Positions 34,901-46,875 of a stretch of DNA of 64,000 bases are shown in pieces. Every line of letters begins with the position of its first letter. The first letter of the stretch is position 1. The notes under the pieces were generated by a model that saw only the letters and a program-made list of their open reading frames with translations, was not told the DNA's origin and did not search any database. Source of the DNA: Argopecten irradians (Eukaryota > Mollusca > Bivalvia > Pectinida > Pectinidae); the NCBI RefSeq assembly GCF_041381155.1, contig NC_091134.1:56307944-56371943 (forward strand), in the 5' to 3' direction. The position numbers and the translations under genes were made by a program.

Positions 34901-37900
34901 GAGCCAAAATTTATACAAGTTCTGTTCCCCTTCCCCCAAGGATGTTTGTGGCCAAATTTGGTTACAATCCATGCAGAACTCTGACTAGTAGCAATTTAAA
35001 GGATTTACCTCTATTTCCCCTATTGGGCCCCGCCCCTCCTGCCCCCGGGGGGTCAGAGCCAAAATTTATACAAGTTCTGTTCCCCTTCCCCCAAGGATGT
35101 TTCTGGCCAAATTTGGTTACAATCCATGTAGAACTCTATGACTAGTAGCGATATAAAGGATTTACCTCTATTTCCCCTATTGGGCCCCGCCCCTCCTGCC
35201 CCCGGGGGGTCAGAGCCAAAATTTATACAAGTTCTGTTCCCCTTCCCCCAAGGATGTTTGTGGCCAAATTTGGTTACAATCCATGTAGAACTCTATGACA
35301 AGTAGCGATTTAAAGGATTTACCTCTATTTCCCCTCTTGGGCCCCGCCCCTCCTGCCCCCGGGGGGTCAGAGCCAAAATTTAAACAAGTTCTGTTCCCCT
35401 TCCCCCAAGAATGTTTGTGGCCAAATTTTGTTACATTCAATGCAGAACTCTACGATTGACAAGTAGCAATTTATAGGATTTACCTCTATTTCCCCTATTG
35501 GGCCCCGCCCCTCCTGCCCCCGGGGGGTCAGAGCCAAAATTTATACAAGTTCTGTTCCCCTTCCCCCAAGGATGTTTCTGGCCAAATTTGGTTACAATCC
35601 ATGTAGAACTCTATGACTAGTAGCGATATAAAGGATTTACCTCTATTTCCCCTATTGGGCCCCGCCCCTCCTGCCCCAGGGGGGTCAGAGCCAAAATTTA
35701 TACAAGTTCTGTTCCCCTTCCCCCAAGGATGTTTATGGCCAAATTTAGTTACAATCCATGTAGAACTCTATGACAAGTAGCGATTTAAAGGATTTACCTC
35801 TATTTCCCCTATTGGGCCCAGCCCCTCCTGTCCCCGGGGGGGTCAGAGCCAAAATTTATACAAGTTCTGTTCCCCTTCCCCCAAGGATGTTTGTGGCCAA
35901 ATTTGGTTACAATCCATGTAGAACTCTATGACTAGTAGCGATTTAAAGGATTTACCTCTATTTCCCCTATTGGGCCCCGCCCCTCCTGCCCCCGGGGGGT
36001 CAGAGCCAAAATTTATACAAGTTCTGTTCCCCTTCCCCCAAGGATGTTTCTGGCCAAATTTGGTTACAATCCATGCAGAACTCTACGACTAGTAGCAATT
36101 TATAGGATTTACCTCTATTTCCCCTATTGGGCCCCGCCCCTCCCGCCCCCGGGGGGTCAGAGCCAAAATTTATACAAGTTCTGTTCCCCTTCCCCCAAGG
36201 ATGTTTGTGGCCAAATTTGGTTACAATCCATGTAGAACTCTATGACTAGTAGCGATTTAAAGGATTTACCTCTATTTCCCCTATTGGGCCCCGCCCCTCC
36301 TGCCCCCGGGGGGGTCAGAGCCAAAATTTATACAAGTTCTGTTCCCCTTCCCCCAAGGATGTTTGTGGCCAAATTTGGTTACAATCCATGTAGAACTCTA
36401 TGACAAGTAGCGATTTAAAGGATTTACCTCTATTTCCCCTATTGGGCCCCGCCCCTCCTGCCCCCGGGGGGTCAGAGCCAAAATTTATACAAGTTCTGTT
36501 CCCCTTCCCCCAAGAATGTTTGTGGCCAAATTTTGTTACATTCAATGCAGAACTCTACGATTAGTAGCAATTTATAGGATTTACCTCTATTTCCCCTATT
36601 GGGCCCCGCCCCTCCTGCCCCCGGGGGGTCAGAGCCAAAATTTATACAAGTTCTGTTCCCCTTCCCCCAAGGATGTTTGTGGCCAAATTTGGTTACAATC
36701 CATGTAGAACTCTATGACTAGTAGCGATATAAAGGATTTACCTCTATTTCCCCTATTGGGCCCCGCCCCTCCTGCCCCCGGGGGGTCAGAGCCAAAATTT
36801 ATACAAGTTCTGTTCCCCTTCCCCCAAGGATGTTTATGGCAAAATTTAGTTACAATCCATGTAGAACTCTATGACAAGTAGCGATTTAAAGGATTTACCT
36901 CTATTTCCCCTATTTGGCCCCGCCCCTCCTGCCCCCGGGGGGTCAGAGCCAAAATTTATACAAGTTCTGTTCCCCTTCCCCCAAGGATGTTTGTGGCCAA
37001 ATTTGGTTACAATCCATGTAGAACTCTATGACAAGTAGCGATTTAAAGGATTTACCTCTATTTCCCCTATTGGGCCCCGCCCCTCCTGCCCCCGGGGGGT
37101 CAGAGCCAAAATTTATACAAGTTCTGTTCCCCTTCCCCCAAGGATGTTTGTGGCAAAATTTAGTTACAATCCATGTAGAACTCTATGACTAGTAGCGATT
37201 TAAAGGATTTACCTCTATTTCCCCTATTGGGCCCCGCCCCTCCTACCCCCGGGGGGTCAGAGCAAAAATTTAAACAAGTTCTGTTCCCCTTCCTCCAAGG
37301 ATGTTTGTGGCCAAATTTTGTTACATTCCATTCAGAACTCTATGACAAGTAGCGATTTAAAGGATTTACCTATATTTCCCCTATTGGGCCCCGCCCCTCC
37401 TGCCCCCGGGGTGTCAGAGCCAAAATTTATACAAGTTCTGTTCCCCTTCCCCCAAGGATGTTTCTGGCCAAATTTGGTTACAATCCATGTAGAACTCTAT
37501 GACAAGTAGTGATTTAAAGGATTTACCTCTATTTCCCCTCTTGGGCCCCGCCCCTCCTGGCCCCGGGGGGTCAGAGCCAAAATTTATACAAGTTCTGTTC
37601 CCCTTCCCCCAAGGATGTTTGTGGCAAAATTTGGTTACAATCCATGTAGAACTCTATGACAAGTAGCGATTTAAAAGATTTACCTCTATTTCCCCTATTG
37701 GGCCCCGCCCCTCCTGCCCCCGGGGGGTCAGAGCCAAAATTTATACAAGTTCTGTTCCCCTTCCCCCAAGGATGTTTCTGGCCAAATTTGGTTACAATCC
37801 ATGCAGAACTCTACGACTAGTAGCAATTTATAGGATTTACCTCTATTTCCCCTATTGGGCCCCGCCCCTCCTGCCCCCGGGGGGTCAGAGCCAAAATTTA

Positions 37901-40900
37901 TACAAGTTCTGTTCCCCTTCCCCCAAGGATGTTTCTGGCCAAATTTGGTTACAATCCATGTAGAACTCTATGACTAGTAGCGATTTAAAGGATTTACCTC
38001 TATTTCCCCTATTGGGCCCCGCCCCTCCTGCCCCCGGGGGGTCAGAGCCAAAATTTATACAAGTTCTGTTCCCCTTCCCCCAAGGATGTTTATGGCAAAA
38101 TTTAGTTACAATCCATGTAGAACTCTATGACAAGTAGCGATTTAAAGGATTTACCTCTATTTCCCCTATTTGGCCCCGCCCCTCTTGCCCCCGGGGGGTC
38201 AGAGCCAAAATTTATACAAGTTCTGTTCCCCTTCCCCCAAGGATATTTGTGGCCAAATTTGGTTACAATCCATGTAGAACTCTATGACAAGTAGCGATTT
38301 AAAGGATTTACCTCTATTTCCCCTCTTGGGCCCCGCCCCTCCTGCCCCCGGGGGGTCAGAGCCAAAATTTATACAAGTTCTGTTCCCCTTCCCCCAAGGA
38401 TGTTTGTGGCAAAATTTAGTTACAATCCATGTAGGAACTCTATGACTAGTAGCGATTTAAAGGATTTACCTCTATTTCCCCTATTGGGCCCCCGCCCCTC
38501 CTACCCCCGGGGGGTCAGAGCAAAAATTTAAACAAGTTCTGTTCCCCTTCCCCCAATGATGTTTGTGGCCAAATTTTGTTACATTCCATTCAGAACTCTA
38601 TGACAAGTAGCGATTTAAAGGATTTACCTCTATTTCCCCTATTGGGCCCCGCCCCTCCTGCCCCCGGGGTGTCAGAGCCAAAATTTATACAAGTTCTGTT
38701 CCCCTTCCCCCAAGGATGTTGTGTGGCCAGAACTCTATGACTAGTATTTAAAGGGTTCAGGACATTTCGGACGGACGGGACGACGGCGGGACGACGGACT
38801 CTATGACTAGTAGCGATGTACATAACGCTCACCGGCCCCATTCGGCCAGGTGAGCTAAACACGAAAGAAATCTATGCATGTATCCCGAAATTGCATAACC
38901 ACGAAGAAAAATATGACATAAATATATTGTTCTACATTCCTGATGAAACATATAAGAAGGAATGTTGAAAAGTATTTTGATTGATACCGTTGAAATTCCA
39001 AATAGATGATCACTACAATTGAGCAGATACAACATGTACACTGTACCCATACCCGAGCCAAAGTCACGCACGTTTCACAAATGAAATTATTATAGACAAA
39101 AACATGCATCGAATAAGGTAAACACACTACTGTAAGAGCGATTCGAGTAGTTCTAGACAAACATTTCTTTATAACCCTGGCAAGTGCCATGGTTCAGCAT
39201 ACAAGACATCCGACCACTATGTGTAATGGCGAACAGTAAGCGATTTGAGCATTTTACATTCATTTCGCTACAGTGGGCTTTACTGGCATATCACAGTAAA
39301 ACCAACTAATCTAATTTCTATTACAACTGGTTTGTTTCCGAAATATGTATATTTTTTAATGTACTCTTAGACTGAATTGTACCTTTAAAATTAGTATTTG
39401 TTAAAATAAGCATTTGTTTGATTGTAAAATGTAAAATTCATCCGATAATTGCAATTTAAATTTCACAACTACGTTTTACCATGTAGGTTTCTATAACCAT
39501 ACAAAACTATACATAAAATTTATCTAACAGTCGTTTACATTTAGGATATTTGGGTTAATATCTATGATTGATTCATTAATTATTTAACGTCATTTAGAAA
39601 GTACGGATATTATCTAACATGCTCGTGAACATCAATGAATATTAATTTTGTATATGGCATAAGTGTAAGAATCTGTCCGTTGTTTAAACAATGTAGTACA
39701 CATTGATGGTTCATTTGGTCTACACTTTGTACTTTCTGTAATGTCAACGAAAAGACACGCCACAAAAGCCCGGCCTACATAACCCGACGTTCCATATTTA
39801 GAGTAAATGAAGTGGCATTCGATATTTTGTACGAGGAATTTTTATATTTATATTTTAAAATGAGTTTATAATCTTTAGGGAATATTTTGTCTGTTATACT
39901 ATTATAGCACTTATACTTAGATGCAGATATTGACTATAGTTACTGTAAAAGGGAACCATTACACTGTTTCGCGTTCTGTACTCTTTGGACGTTTAGCTTA
40001 GGTCAAACTTTTCTGTTGACAATGTCGCCTATGCGGATTTTTTCTCGGATAACGAAGAACATGGTCAGTTTTCAATTTATTACCAATATAATCGAAAATA
40101 TTGATCTATCGATCGAATGAAAGATTTTAATCCATCTGCTCTAATAGATTTTTAACGATTATGCTCGTTATGGGCCAGACTAAGCCTCCGTCGCTTTAAG
40201 AATACTGTCTTATTGCAGATTCATGAATGGAGAAGACAAGAGGAATGTTCCAGTTAATGGAGATGTGGCTGCATCTGTCGACAAAAGAGCAGGTGGAAGA
40301 GGTGAAGTCATATCTAACACTAATAAAAATTTTCATATACATTATCGTGCTGAAAACTTTCCTGATACAGACAATTTGTCGTTTGCCTTACGAACAATCT
40401 AGACTGTTCCTTTACATTAGCATAACGCCGATACCAGTAATACGTATTCTGTCATTAATGTATTTAACCCCTACTCCAAGAGTAATGATATGTTAACAGA
40501 CAAAATGATACTAATACCTAGTATATATGCTTTCAATTAATTTAGATGATTCTTTGGCAAGAAATACAGATTTGTCAGAAACTACTCCGCGACTGTCAAC
40601 ACCAGCAACTGTTACATCGCTATTCCTAGATCCAAAGAGTAACATAACACCAGAAACAGACACGCGAGGTTCTAGTGGCCCTTCCAGTAATGAAGAGACT
40701 AGAGAAGTTGATAATCAGTACATGAGCCAGCAGCATCCAACTACACTGGATCAGCGTCAGCAGTTGCGCCTGGAGCAAAATGGCGGAGGTCAGCAACCAC
40801 TACAGAGACAACAAGACCAGACGGTAGTCAATGGAGCTGCAACAAACTTCACCAATACGGAAGCTGCAGCAGCAAGACCACGATATCCTAACTACTCGTC

Positions 40901-43900
40901 AGCGGCGGCAAGAGCAGGGACGTTCAACGGCTTCCCAAACCATCTCGACCAGACACCTCAATTTATGGCCAAAGCCGGATTCTTTTACGCAGGTTTAATA
41001 ATTAATCCATTATTATTGTTGCGAGGTTAATCTGAAACTGTTAGATTTCATAATTTTGACATTAGATATGATCCTTTGAATTGAAAACAATTTACATTGC
41101 TGTTTAAAACAAGAGAACTCTGAAATATAGGAAATAAAATCAATCACAAGTCAAATATTGATATACATGTATCAAAAAAATTGTATTAAAAGCCTCTTCT
41201 ACGACAAAATATAAAACAAATACAGATGTATGTGTAAATATAAGTAAAACAAAGTTAAAAAAAAGTAAGTTAATTTTTGCATATAATGTTTGTGTTTGAT
41301 ACTTTGGACGTTTTAGGTTATGGTGACTATGTCAGATGCTTCTTTTGTGGAGGAGGACTTAGGAACTGGGAGCCTGGAGATGATCCATGGGTGGAACATG
41401 CTCGCTGGTTTCCACGCTGCACTCACGTCAAACAACATAAAGGACAACCCTTCATCAACTTGGTTCTTCAGAGACAAAGGGAACTAGTAAGTTTTTTTTT
41501 TCAAATACAATTAAAACATATCAAGCTTTGAAAATAGTAAGAACATCATTTTCACAAAAAATATTTCCTATACTTGTACTATTTCGTCAATGTATTTGAT
41601 AAAATTTTACATATTGAATTTGAATACAATGTATATCTTTTTTCCAGATATTCATATACAGGAAAAATATTTTCTGAAAAATTGAAATGAATTTTAGATG
41701 AAATTTGAAAAGACCAAAAACGTCAATTCAGGTCAAGATTTTGAATTTCACATTTTTTTCTAGTCAAATTCAACTGAAGAACTGTCTCTGTAATACGATG
41801 TTCCATGAAAACGTGTGGTGGATATATAAACACTATGTGATATCACACAAATATAAAACTCTATTGTTTAATCTGTAATAAAGTCAAGTATTCCATATTG
41901 ACCAGAATCAGCTGTATATCCTATAACTCATGTATGTATGGTTTTACCTAAACAAGTGTATGTGCAACACAAGAGTCAAGAGTAGAGGACAAAAACTCAT
42001 CTTTAATGAATATAAGACTTTTGTTTTCTTTATTTTAAAATATTTTACTTTATGTAGAAATTGAGGTGAATGTCAAACAAAACATGTATGTATCTTCTGT
42101 GATCAGTTGAATTGTCTTGAAATAATTGATATCAAAGTCTTTATAATGGTTTATATATTTTGATTTTGGAAATTCATATGATATCATTCTAATCATTATG
42201 TTTTTGCTTCGGTGTATTTGCAGTACTTTGAGTACTTTGATTAAAACTCATTAACGATTTTTCTCTTAAGTTTATATTATTTCATACATAATTTGCTACT
42301 ACTAATGTGACTTTCTTTGTTTTAGACACTTCCAAATGAATATATTACCACCCGGCAACATGCATCAAATACTGATCAAAATGTCACCAACCAGACTGCC
42401 AGTGTACAAACACACAATGATCGTCAGACTGGTGCTAGGAATTCACATACAAGTGCCAGAAATCAAACTGAATCGAAATCTGAACCCAACACCACAGCAA
42501 ACACACAGCAAAGCAGAGTCCCAGGATCTCTTGTAGATAGAGATCAATCGGCAAAACAAAGCCCAGGTAAATTTAGTGTTGCTTCGAAATAGAATAAAGT
42601 TGACGATGGGGTCTTTCTTTTAACTACAAATTTTCTAGTGACAGTTGCTTTCCGAAACAAAAGCGAAAGGGTATGGATGCCAAAATAATTTCAATTTCTA
42701 GATTTATCTAGAACTTTTAATCAATACAATATGATACAAAATTCGATCTTTCATTTTGTATTCCTTTGGACTTGGTACAGCATTAAGAGCCACGAGGCCA
42801 GTGTATCATTATTTATATCGGATATTTAGACATTCAACATTCGTATTGATTAAATAATAATTAAAACATTGATAGATCCGAAACAGACTGGGTCCAATGG
42901 TAGAAAAAGACCAAGCGCTGGAACAGCGAACTCTTCTAAAATCACAAACGAAACTAAAAATGTTGAGCATAAGACATCAAACTCACAAACGGCGCAACAT
43001 CTAAATCCTGAACCAAAATTACGAGGTACGTGTACATAAAAAGCAATGTGTTTGCTAAATGCAGATGATTGATTATTTGATAATTCATTGATTAATTTAT
43101 TGTATTAATAGTTTGGTTGATTCATTGATTTGTCGATTGACTGATGGGGCTTAAAGCTCTTGTGTTGTTAGATGATAATAGCTTAAATCTTACCTACAAG
43201 TAGTAAGTTTAGAAACAAATCTTAACACACCCTGTATATGAATGACATCTTTTTAAACGAGCAAATATATCTAAACAATTACTAAAGCATAGCAACACAT
43301 TCAATAAAATGCATATTCTTCAAGGGAAAAAAATATATATCTTTTATCTTTATTTTGATATGATTGACGTAAAATCAAAATGCATTACAAACGATCTCTT
43401 TTCAGGGAGCAGTCAAGCCAATTCCTACACAGATGAAGGTAAAAACAATTCTTTATCCCTTCTTCAGACCATCAATCACTCATGGCCATATACGAGGTCG
43501 ATATATTGATACCATTAACACAATGGTCGAAGAAACTGACCTAGTTGTGATCAAGAGCATGATTGTGGCATACCATCATTATTACAAAGATGGATGTAAA
43601 ATAATGAAATGTAGCTGAATACCAACATATGACAACGCTTATTAAAACCTGGCAATATATTGAATCAGTACAGTTATCATGCATTAGGGTCGGGAACCTC
43701 GCTAATTGTATGTCAATCATTTACTCATAGACGCTCAGACAGTCAGTATGATGTATATGTATTTCCCTCTATTAAACTATTTCATTACTTAATACAGGTA
43801 TTCAAAGATAATATTAGTTGTTTACAAATTATGTTATCCGTGATATAGAATAGCACCTGTGAGTATACTACAGTGTGGTTAATAACAACTTGACATATGT

Positions 43901-44608
43901 TGATAGCGATTTCGGCAATAAACCAGACAGAAGCCAGATATGAGATTGTATACAATCTAGGCAATTATGCTTGATTGTCTCTTCATATATACGATTTTTA
44001 TAAACAGTTCTGAATACTTTCATAATTGATCAGATCTATTATAAGATTTCTTTTCATATATAGATTTATAGATATAGAACTCGAACAAAAGTATTAAAAG
44101 GTAATAATTAGTGACTGATTACGCTAACTTAAGAACAAGATACCAATATCTATCATATCATAGTACCCATTGCAAATGTTAAAGACATAACCACTGAATC
44201 TGTACCTTTAAACTTCATTTTTACTCTTTCGTTTCGACTATTGCTATATTGGAAACTCATAAAGTCGCCTTCTACGTCTGTAATATTCCGACAAAAAAAG
44301 GAAGAAAAGAACAAAATCACTAGAACATTATCAGTAATTTAGTTATTTTACATATGTCAAGTGTTGAGCCAATGTTTTAATAAATGTATCTTTATTTTTT
44401 TTAAATCTTAGAACTGAAATCTATCCAGGAGGAGAACACCCAGCTTAAAGAACAGATGAAATGCAAGATATGTATGGATAATGATGTCTGTATTTCATTT
44501 CTGCCTTGTGGACATCTCTGCTGCTGTGCAGAATGCGCACCTGTCATGGTCAAGTGTCCTATATGTCGTCAGGTAATCAGTGGCTCCATGATAACCTATT
44601 TATCGTAA
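28572..44608 (+). CDS. inhibitor of apoptosis protein: BIR-BIR-RING with a long N-terminal disordered region (gene span)
   Basis: Gene model: 28572-28956 (probable), 30092-32786, 40219-40301, 40546-40992, 41317-41486, 42326-42566, 42876-43025, 43406-43438, 44412-44608. Every junction is GT-AG and every phase closes, giving one frame from 30092 to TAA at 44606-44608. Domain order: ~900 residues of Ser/Thr/Asn/Glu-rich sequence, BIR1, Gln/Ala-rich linker, BIR2, Thr/Asn/Gln linker, short coiled coil, C3HC4 RING and the usual short IAP tail. BIR domains bind caspases and IBM-bearing antagonists. The RING makes it a RING-type E3 ubiquitin ligase that works through dimers. The layout is closest to BIRC2/3/7-like proteins, but no CARD or UBA was seen and the N-terminal region is much longer than in vertebrate IAPs. 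The true start codon and promoter were not located. The gene is convergent with MSH2. Confidence 0.85.
29055..29155. repeat. ~25 bp minisatellite in the intron
   Basis: Four copies of tttagtggtaacatggatatg with minor changes. Confidence 0.9.
29160..30091. other. intron sequence, nothing recognised
   Basis: AT-rich, no exon-like segment with convincing signals. Confidence 0.45.
30092..32786 (+). CDS. 2.7 kb IAP exon: repetitive disordered region and BIR1
   Basis: Open for almost 900 codons between acceptor CCCTCTCAG (30090-30091) and donor AG/GTAAGT (GT at 32787-32788). The first non-ATG-based frame start upstream of the acceptor is not meaningful. Content in order: a Thr/Asn/Glu-rich region with two related ~200-residue units ([14 protein letters not shown] near 30208 and [14 protein letters not shown] near 30898; a 60-nt block around [20 protein letters not shown] is identical near 30613 and 31219), an acidic run of Asp/Glu near 31765-31800, a ~200-residue region shared with the left-hand paralogue ([21 protein letters not shown], MISDERE), and BIR1 with [14 protein letters not shown], His and Cys. 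The Phe that closes the BIR is in the next exon. Confidence 0.88.
32787..33180. other. start of the 7.4 kb IAP intron
   Basis: AT-rich intron without recognised features, before the large mobile element. Confidence 0.6.
33181..38860 (+). mobile_element. 5.7 kb pearl/HINE-type non-autonomous element, family A
   Basis: The 5' end is ACAAGAG plus palindrome (aggcccagagggcct) plus GCTCACCTGG. The 3' end has a hairpin (GCTCACCGGCC / GGCCAGGTGAGC) ending in TAAA, and CCAGGTGAGC is the exact reverse complement of GCTCACCTGG near the 5' end. Between them lie the tandem core array and a short GGAC-type microsatellite (38770-38800). No coding region. Cap, core tandem array, GGAC microsatellite and 3' hairpin are the described arrangement of oyster 'pearl' elements and of Helentron-associated elements (HINEs), which are moved by Rep-helicase proteins supplied in trans. 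It sits inside the largest IAP intron. Confidence 0.8.
33281..38745 (+). repeat. ~158 bp satellite-like array, about 34 copies
   Basis: Units contain a tacctctatttcccctattg block, a GC-rich gggccccgcccctcctgccc block, ggggggtcagagccaaaatt, tatacaagttctgttcccct and ggccaaatttggttacaatc. The spacing between units is 155-160 bp. Copies are more uniform from about 34,500 to 38,500 than at the left end, as expected if the centre has been homogenised by recent unequal exchange. The many short Pro/Gly-rich open frames on both strands come from this unit. Confidence 0.95.
38861..40218. other. remainder of the large IAP intron
   Basis: AT-rich. No exon-like segment with domain content. Open frames on the minus strand at 38829-39190 lack any recognisable motif. 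Confidence 0.5.
40219..40301 (+). CDS. IAP exon closing BIR1
   Basis: Acceptor TTGCAG, donor AGAG/GTGAAG. The first base completes the Arg codon left by 30092-32786, so the BIR ends PRCRF as expected (the Phe after the last Cys is a BIR hallmark). The rest is a linker ([20 protein letters not shown]) with one base left for the next exon. Confidence 0.85.
40546..40992 (+). CDS. IAP exon: linker and first half of BIR2
   Basis: Acceptor AATTTAG, donor GCAG/GTTTAA, 447 nt. A Ser/Thr-rich then Gln-rich linker ([20 protein letters not shown]) leads into [20 protein letters not shown], the conserved BIR start, and ends AKAGFFYA plus one base. Same intron position as in the minus-strand copy 9858-10090. 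Confidence 0.9.
41317..41486 (+). CDS. IAP exon: second half of BIR2 with the zinc site
   Basis: Acceptor TTTTAG, donor CTA/GTAAGT, 170 nt. [11 protein letters not shown], then His in [11 protein letters not shown]. The CCHC ligands, the conserved Trp and the DDPW motif are all present, so this BIR looks intact. It resembles the type II BIRs that bind IBM peptides. Confidence 0.93.
41487..42325. other. intron with a dispersed repeat
   Basis: Holds the plus-oriented copy of the dispersed repeat described at 41930-42250. Otherwise AT-rich. Confidence 0.6.
41930..42250 (+). repeat. dispersed repeat, inverted copy in an MSH2 intron
   Basis: Shared blocks with the reverse complement of 50745-51050, in the same order: gtgtatgtgcaaca, acttttgttttcttt, tgtcaaacaaaacat, tctgtgatcagtt, cttgaaataattgatat, ggtttatatattttgatttt and tgtatttgcagtactttgag. 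About 300 bp; class not assigned. Confidence 0.75.
42326..42566 (+). CDS. IAP linker exon
   Basis: Acceptor TTTTAG, donor CCAG/GTAAAT, 241 nt. It encodes [20 protein letters not shown] then a Thr/Asn/Gln/Ser-rich linker between BIR2 and RING. No domain. Confidence 0.8.
42876..43025 (+). CDS. IAP linker exon
   Basis: Acceptor TTGATAG, donor CGAG/GTACGT, 150 nt, phases 2 in and 1 out. It encodes [20 protein letters not shown] and a similar low-complexity continuation. Confidence 0.75.
43406..43438 (+). CDS. 33-nt IAP micro-exon
   Basis: Acceptor CTTTTCAG, donor GAAG/GTAAAA. Phases fit both neighbours ([11 protein letters not shown]). Skipping it would keep the frame, so alternative splicing is possible. 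Confidence 0.65.
43439..44411. other. intron before the RING exon
   Basis: AT-rich, nothing recognised. Confidence 0.6.
44412..44608 (+). CDS. IAP terminal exon: coiled coil, RING finger and stop
   Basis: Acceptor ATCTTAG. It encodes [20 protein letters not shown] and then a C3HC4 RING: CKIC, 11 residues, CGH, 3 residues, C, 2 residues, C, 6 residues, CPIC. It ends [13 protein letters not shown] and TAA, like the short C-terminal tail needed for IAP RING dimers. All zinc ligands are present, so ubiquitin-ligase activity is expected. Confidence 0.95.
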
Positions 44609-45965
44609 ACTGTTCACATGCATGAACTTCTTTAGCCTCGTCATATCAAAGATAGCATTGTTGTTAAAGGTATACAACCTGATATGTGTTCACTGATATA
44701 CACATGTTCTTGGTCATGTCGCTTTGATAGTAGTAGTTACATTTAGTATTGCATGAGTTGATATTTGTAACGTTTTGCTTCTGATATAGTTTTACTGATA
44801 AAATGAAAATTGTGTGGTTTGAGAGTTTTGATATTTATTTTGCTCACAGAACCTATTGATTTTTTTATCTGGATAGTATAACAAATGGATTTATAGCTAC
44901 ACTGTATTACAAAGAAATATCTATATCAAACACGGTAGTGGTCATACACGTACATCTTTTTGTATCCATAAACATCAGATATATATTCTGTAATAGGTTT
45001 TTATAGGCTTTATGAGAACCATAATTATCAAAATTTGCCTCACACTTGTTGATGATACATGGGATGAGTCTCAATAAGAATTTCAAGTAATAAGTAACAT
45101 CGCAGGTTAAATCGCATCCCCCTGCTTTCTGAAGCCAACCTATGTCAGATTTATAGTCATGTTCTTCTGTTGCATGCAGGTGGTGGATATTCTGTTAGCT
45201 GCGATATGTACACGCTGGACACGCATTATTGTATAACTTATTTATCTTTTATGTTAATCTAATTCATCCCTGAAAACATATTTAGGCTTTTTTAATTCAA
45301 AGCTTAAACCAGTCCATTATGCAAGTTCAGGGGTGAATGAGTAAATGTCTCTTTATAATTATAAAAATAGCAAAAAAATATTTATCAGTGAACGCATATC
45401 GAACAACATCTTTTTAGGACAAAAAAACATGAAAAGAACTTTTCTTTTTCAAGTACATGTATATAAGTTTAGATATTTAGGCTTGTTTTCTTTATTTTAA
45501 TTTTAAGTCAAAGTTGAAATATCGTCCAAGGAAAAGCTTTTTAAGTTGTTTTGACACTATTTCTCTTTAAGTTTACATTCATTGCAGCAAGTAAACTAAT
45601 ATGTATACATAAATATATATGATTAATTATGGCCAAGCTTTGTCATGCATAGCTGAATTGCTATTTGATCTGTACATTTCGAAATACACACTGTTATATA
45701 GACAGTAGAGCTATTATGAAAATAATAGCTAAACATTCAATCGGTAACAGGAATACAAAATAATAGCGGTATCACTTAATCATTGTTTTTTAGATAACAT
45801 ATTGCACAGTATTTAAAAATATACGGGATACAAAAAAACCCCAAAAAATCATGACTTGCTACTTGAAACAATTACATATAAGTTATCACATTTGTTCCTG
45901 TTTTTTTCAAGTGATATTGTACACTGTAGGATCATAGGACAACTTTCAGTTTACTCCTCTTTGTT
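44609..45965. other. 3' flank of the IAP gene
   Basis: AT-rich, including the unmarked 3' UTR. No further coding signal. Confidence 0.5.
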
Positions 45966-46875
45966 GACAGCATATTTTCGTTAGAATAGTTCGATATCAC
46001 ATTGAAAACAGTTGATAAACATATACATAAAATGGCGTCCTTCCTACAGTCCTTACTAGCAAGTCTTGAAAGATCATTGGCAGTTTTAGGAAACAAGGGG
46101 ACTATCTATGAAAAATGCCCTGTTCGATTTTTTTAAAAATATTATGCGCAAAGATGTTCATGTATACATTTATATTATTTTTACATTATAATTTTAACTC
46201 ATCTAAAATCTTATATGATTGGATGACATTGTACTTTTGTAAAATTTACACTACAATAATATATTTGCGAATGATAGGTGATATCACTTACATATTAATA
46301 AGGTACCTAACATTTATGATGAAATTTAATTATATATTATGTATTGACTTTCATGTTTGTAATGTCGTGAGGTACTGAAAATCAATCAAAAGAAATTTGG
46401 ATATTTAATATGTTGACAGTATATTTTCTTTAGAATAATACGATTTCACATTGAAAAAAAGTTGATAAAAATGTATATTTCGTTGTTTTCTATTGACTTT
46501 TGTGACGTCATCTAATCATTTACGGATAGATAAAATGGCGTCCGTTATTTAGTCCTTACTAGTAATAAGTCTTGAAAGATCATTGGCAGTTTTATGAAAC
46601 AAGAGGACTATCTATGAAAAATGCCGTTTGATAATATGCGAATATAAGATGTTTATGTATACATTTTAATAATTTGTTTTAAATTATAATAAATTAATCT
46701 AACAACTTATTTGATTTAAAGACATTGAACTTTAATTTGTACAATTTGCACTATATTGATATACTTGCATATAATAGGCGATATCGCTTACATAATTATA
46801 TTATTGTGTTGTTTTTCATATTTGTAATGTCGTGAGGTATTGAAAATCAATCAAATGAAATAAGGATATTTAATC
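45966..46875. repeat. ~455 bp tandem duplication
   Basis: Copy 1 (about 45966-46412) and copy 2 (about 46419-46875) share tattttc-ttagaata-t-cgat, aaatggcgtcc, agtccttactag, gtcttgaaagatcattggca, ggactatctatgaaaaatgc and aatgtcgtgaggta-tgaaaatcaatcaaa. Copy 2 has an extra block around 46480-46520 and copy 1 has its own extra sequence near 46140-46330. Confidence 0.85.

Noticed and set aside
33281..38745. CRISPR-like array
   Set aside because: Units are contiguous ~158 bp repeats without unique spacers, in a eukaryotic genome.
33764..38862. Many Pro/Gly-rich open frames of 60-90 codons on both strands
   Set aside because: They repeat the same peptide with the ~158 bp unit of the tandem array and have no gene-like features.
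38829..39190. Two overlapping minus-strand open frames with Cys and Tyr
   Set aside because: No recognisable domain, inside the IAP intron, partly overlapping the mobile element end.
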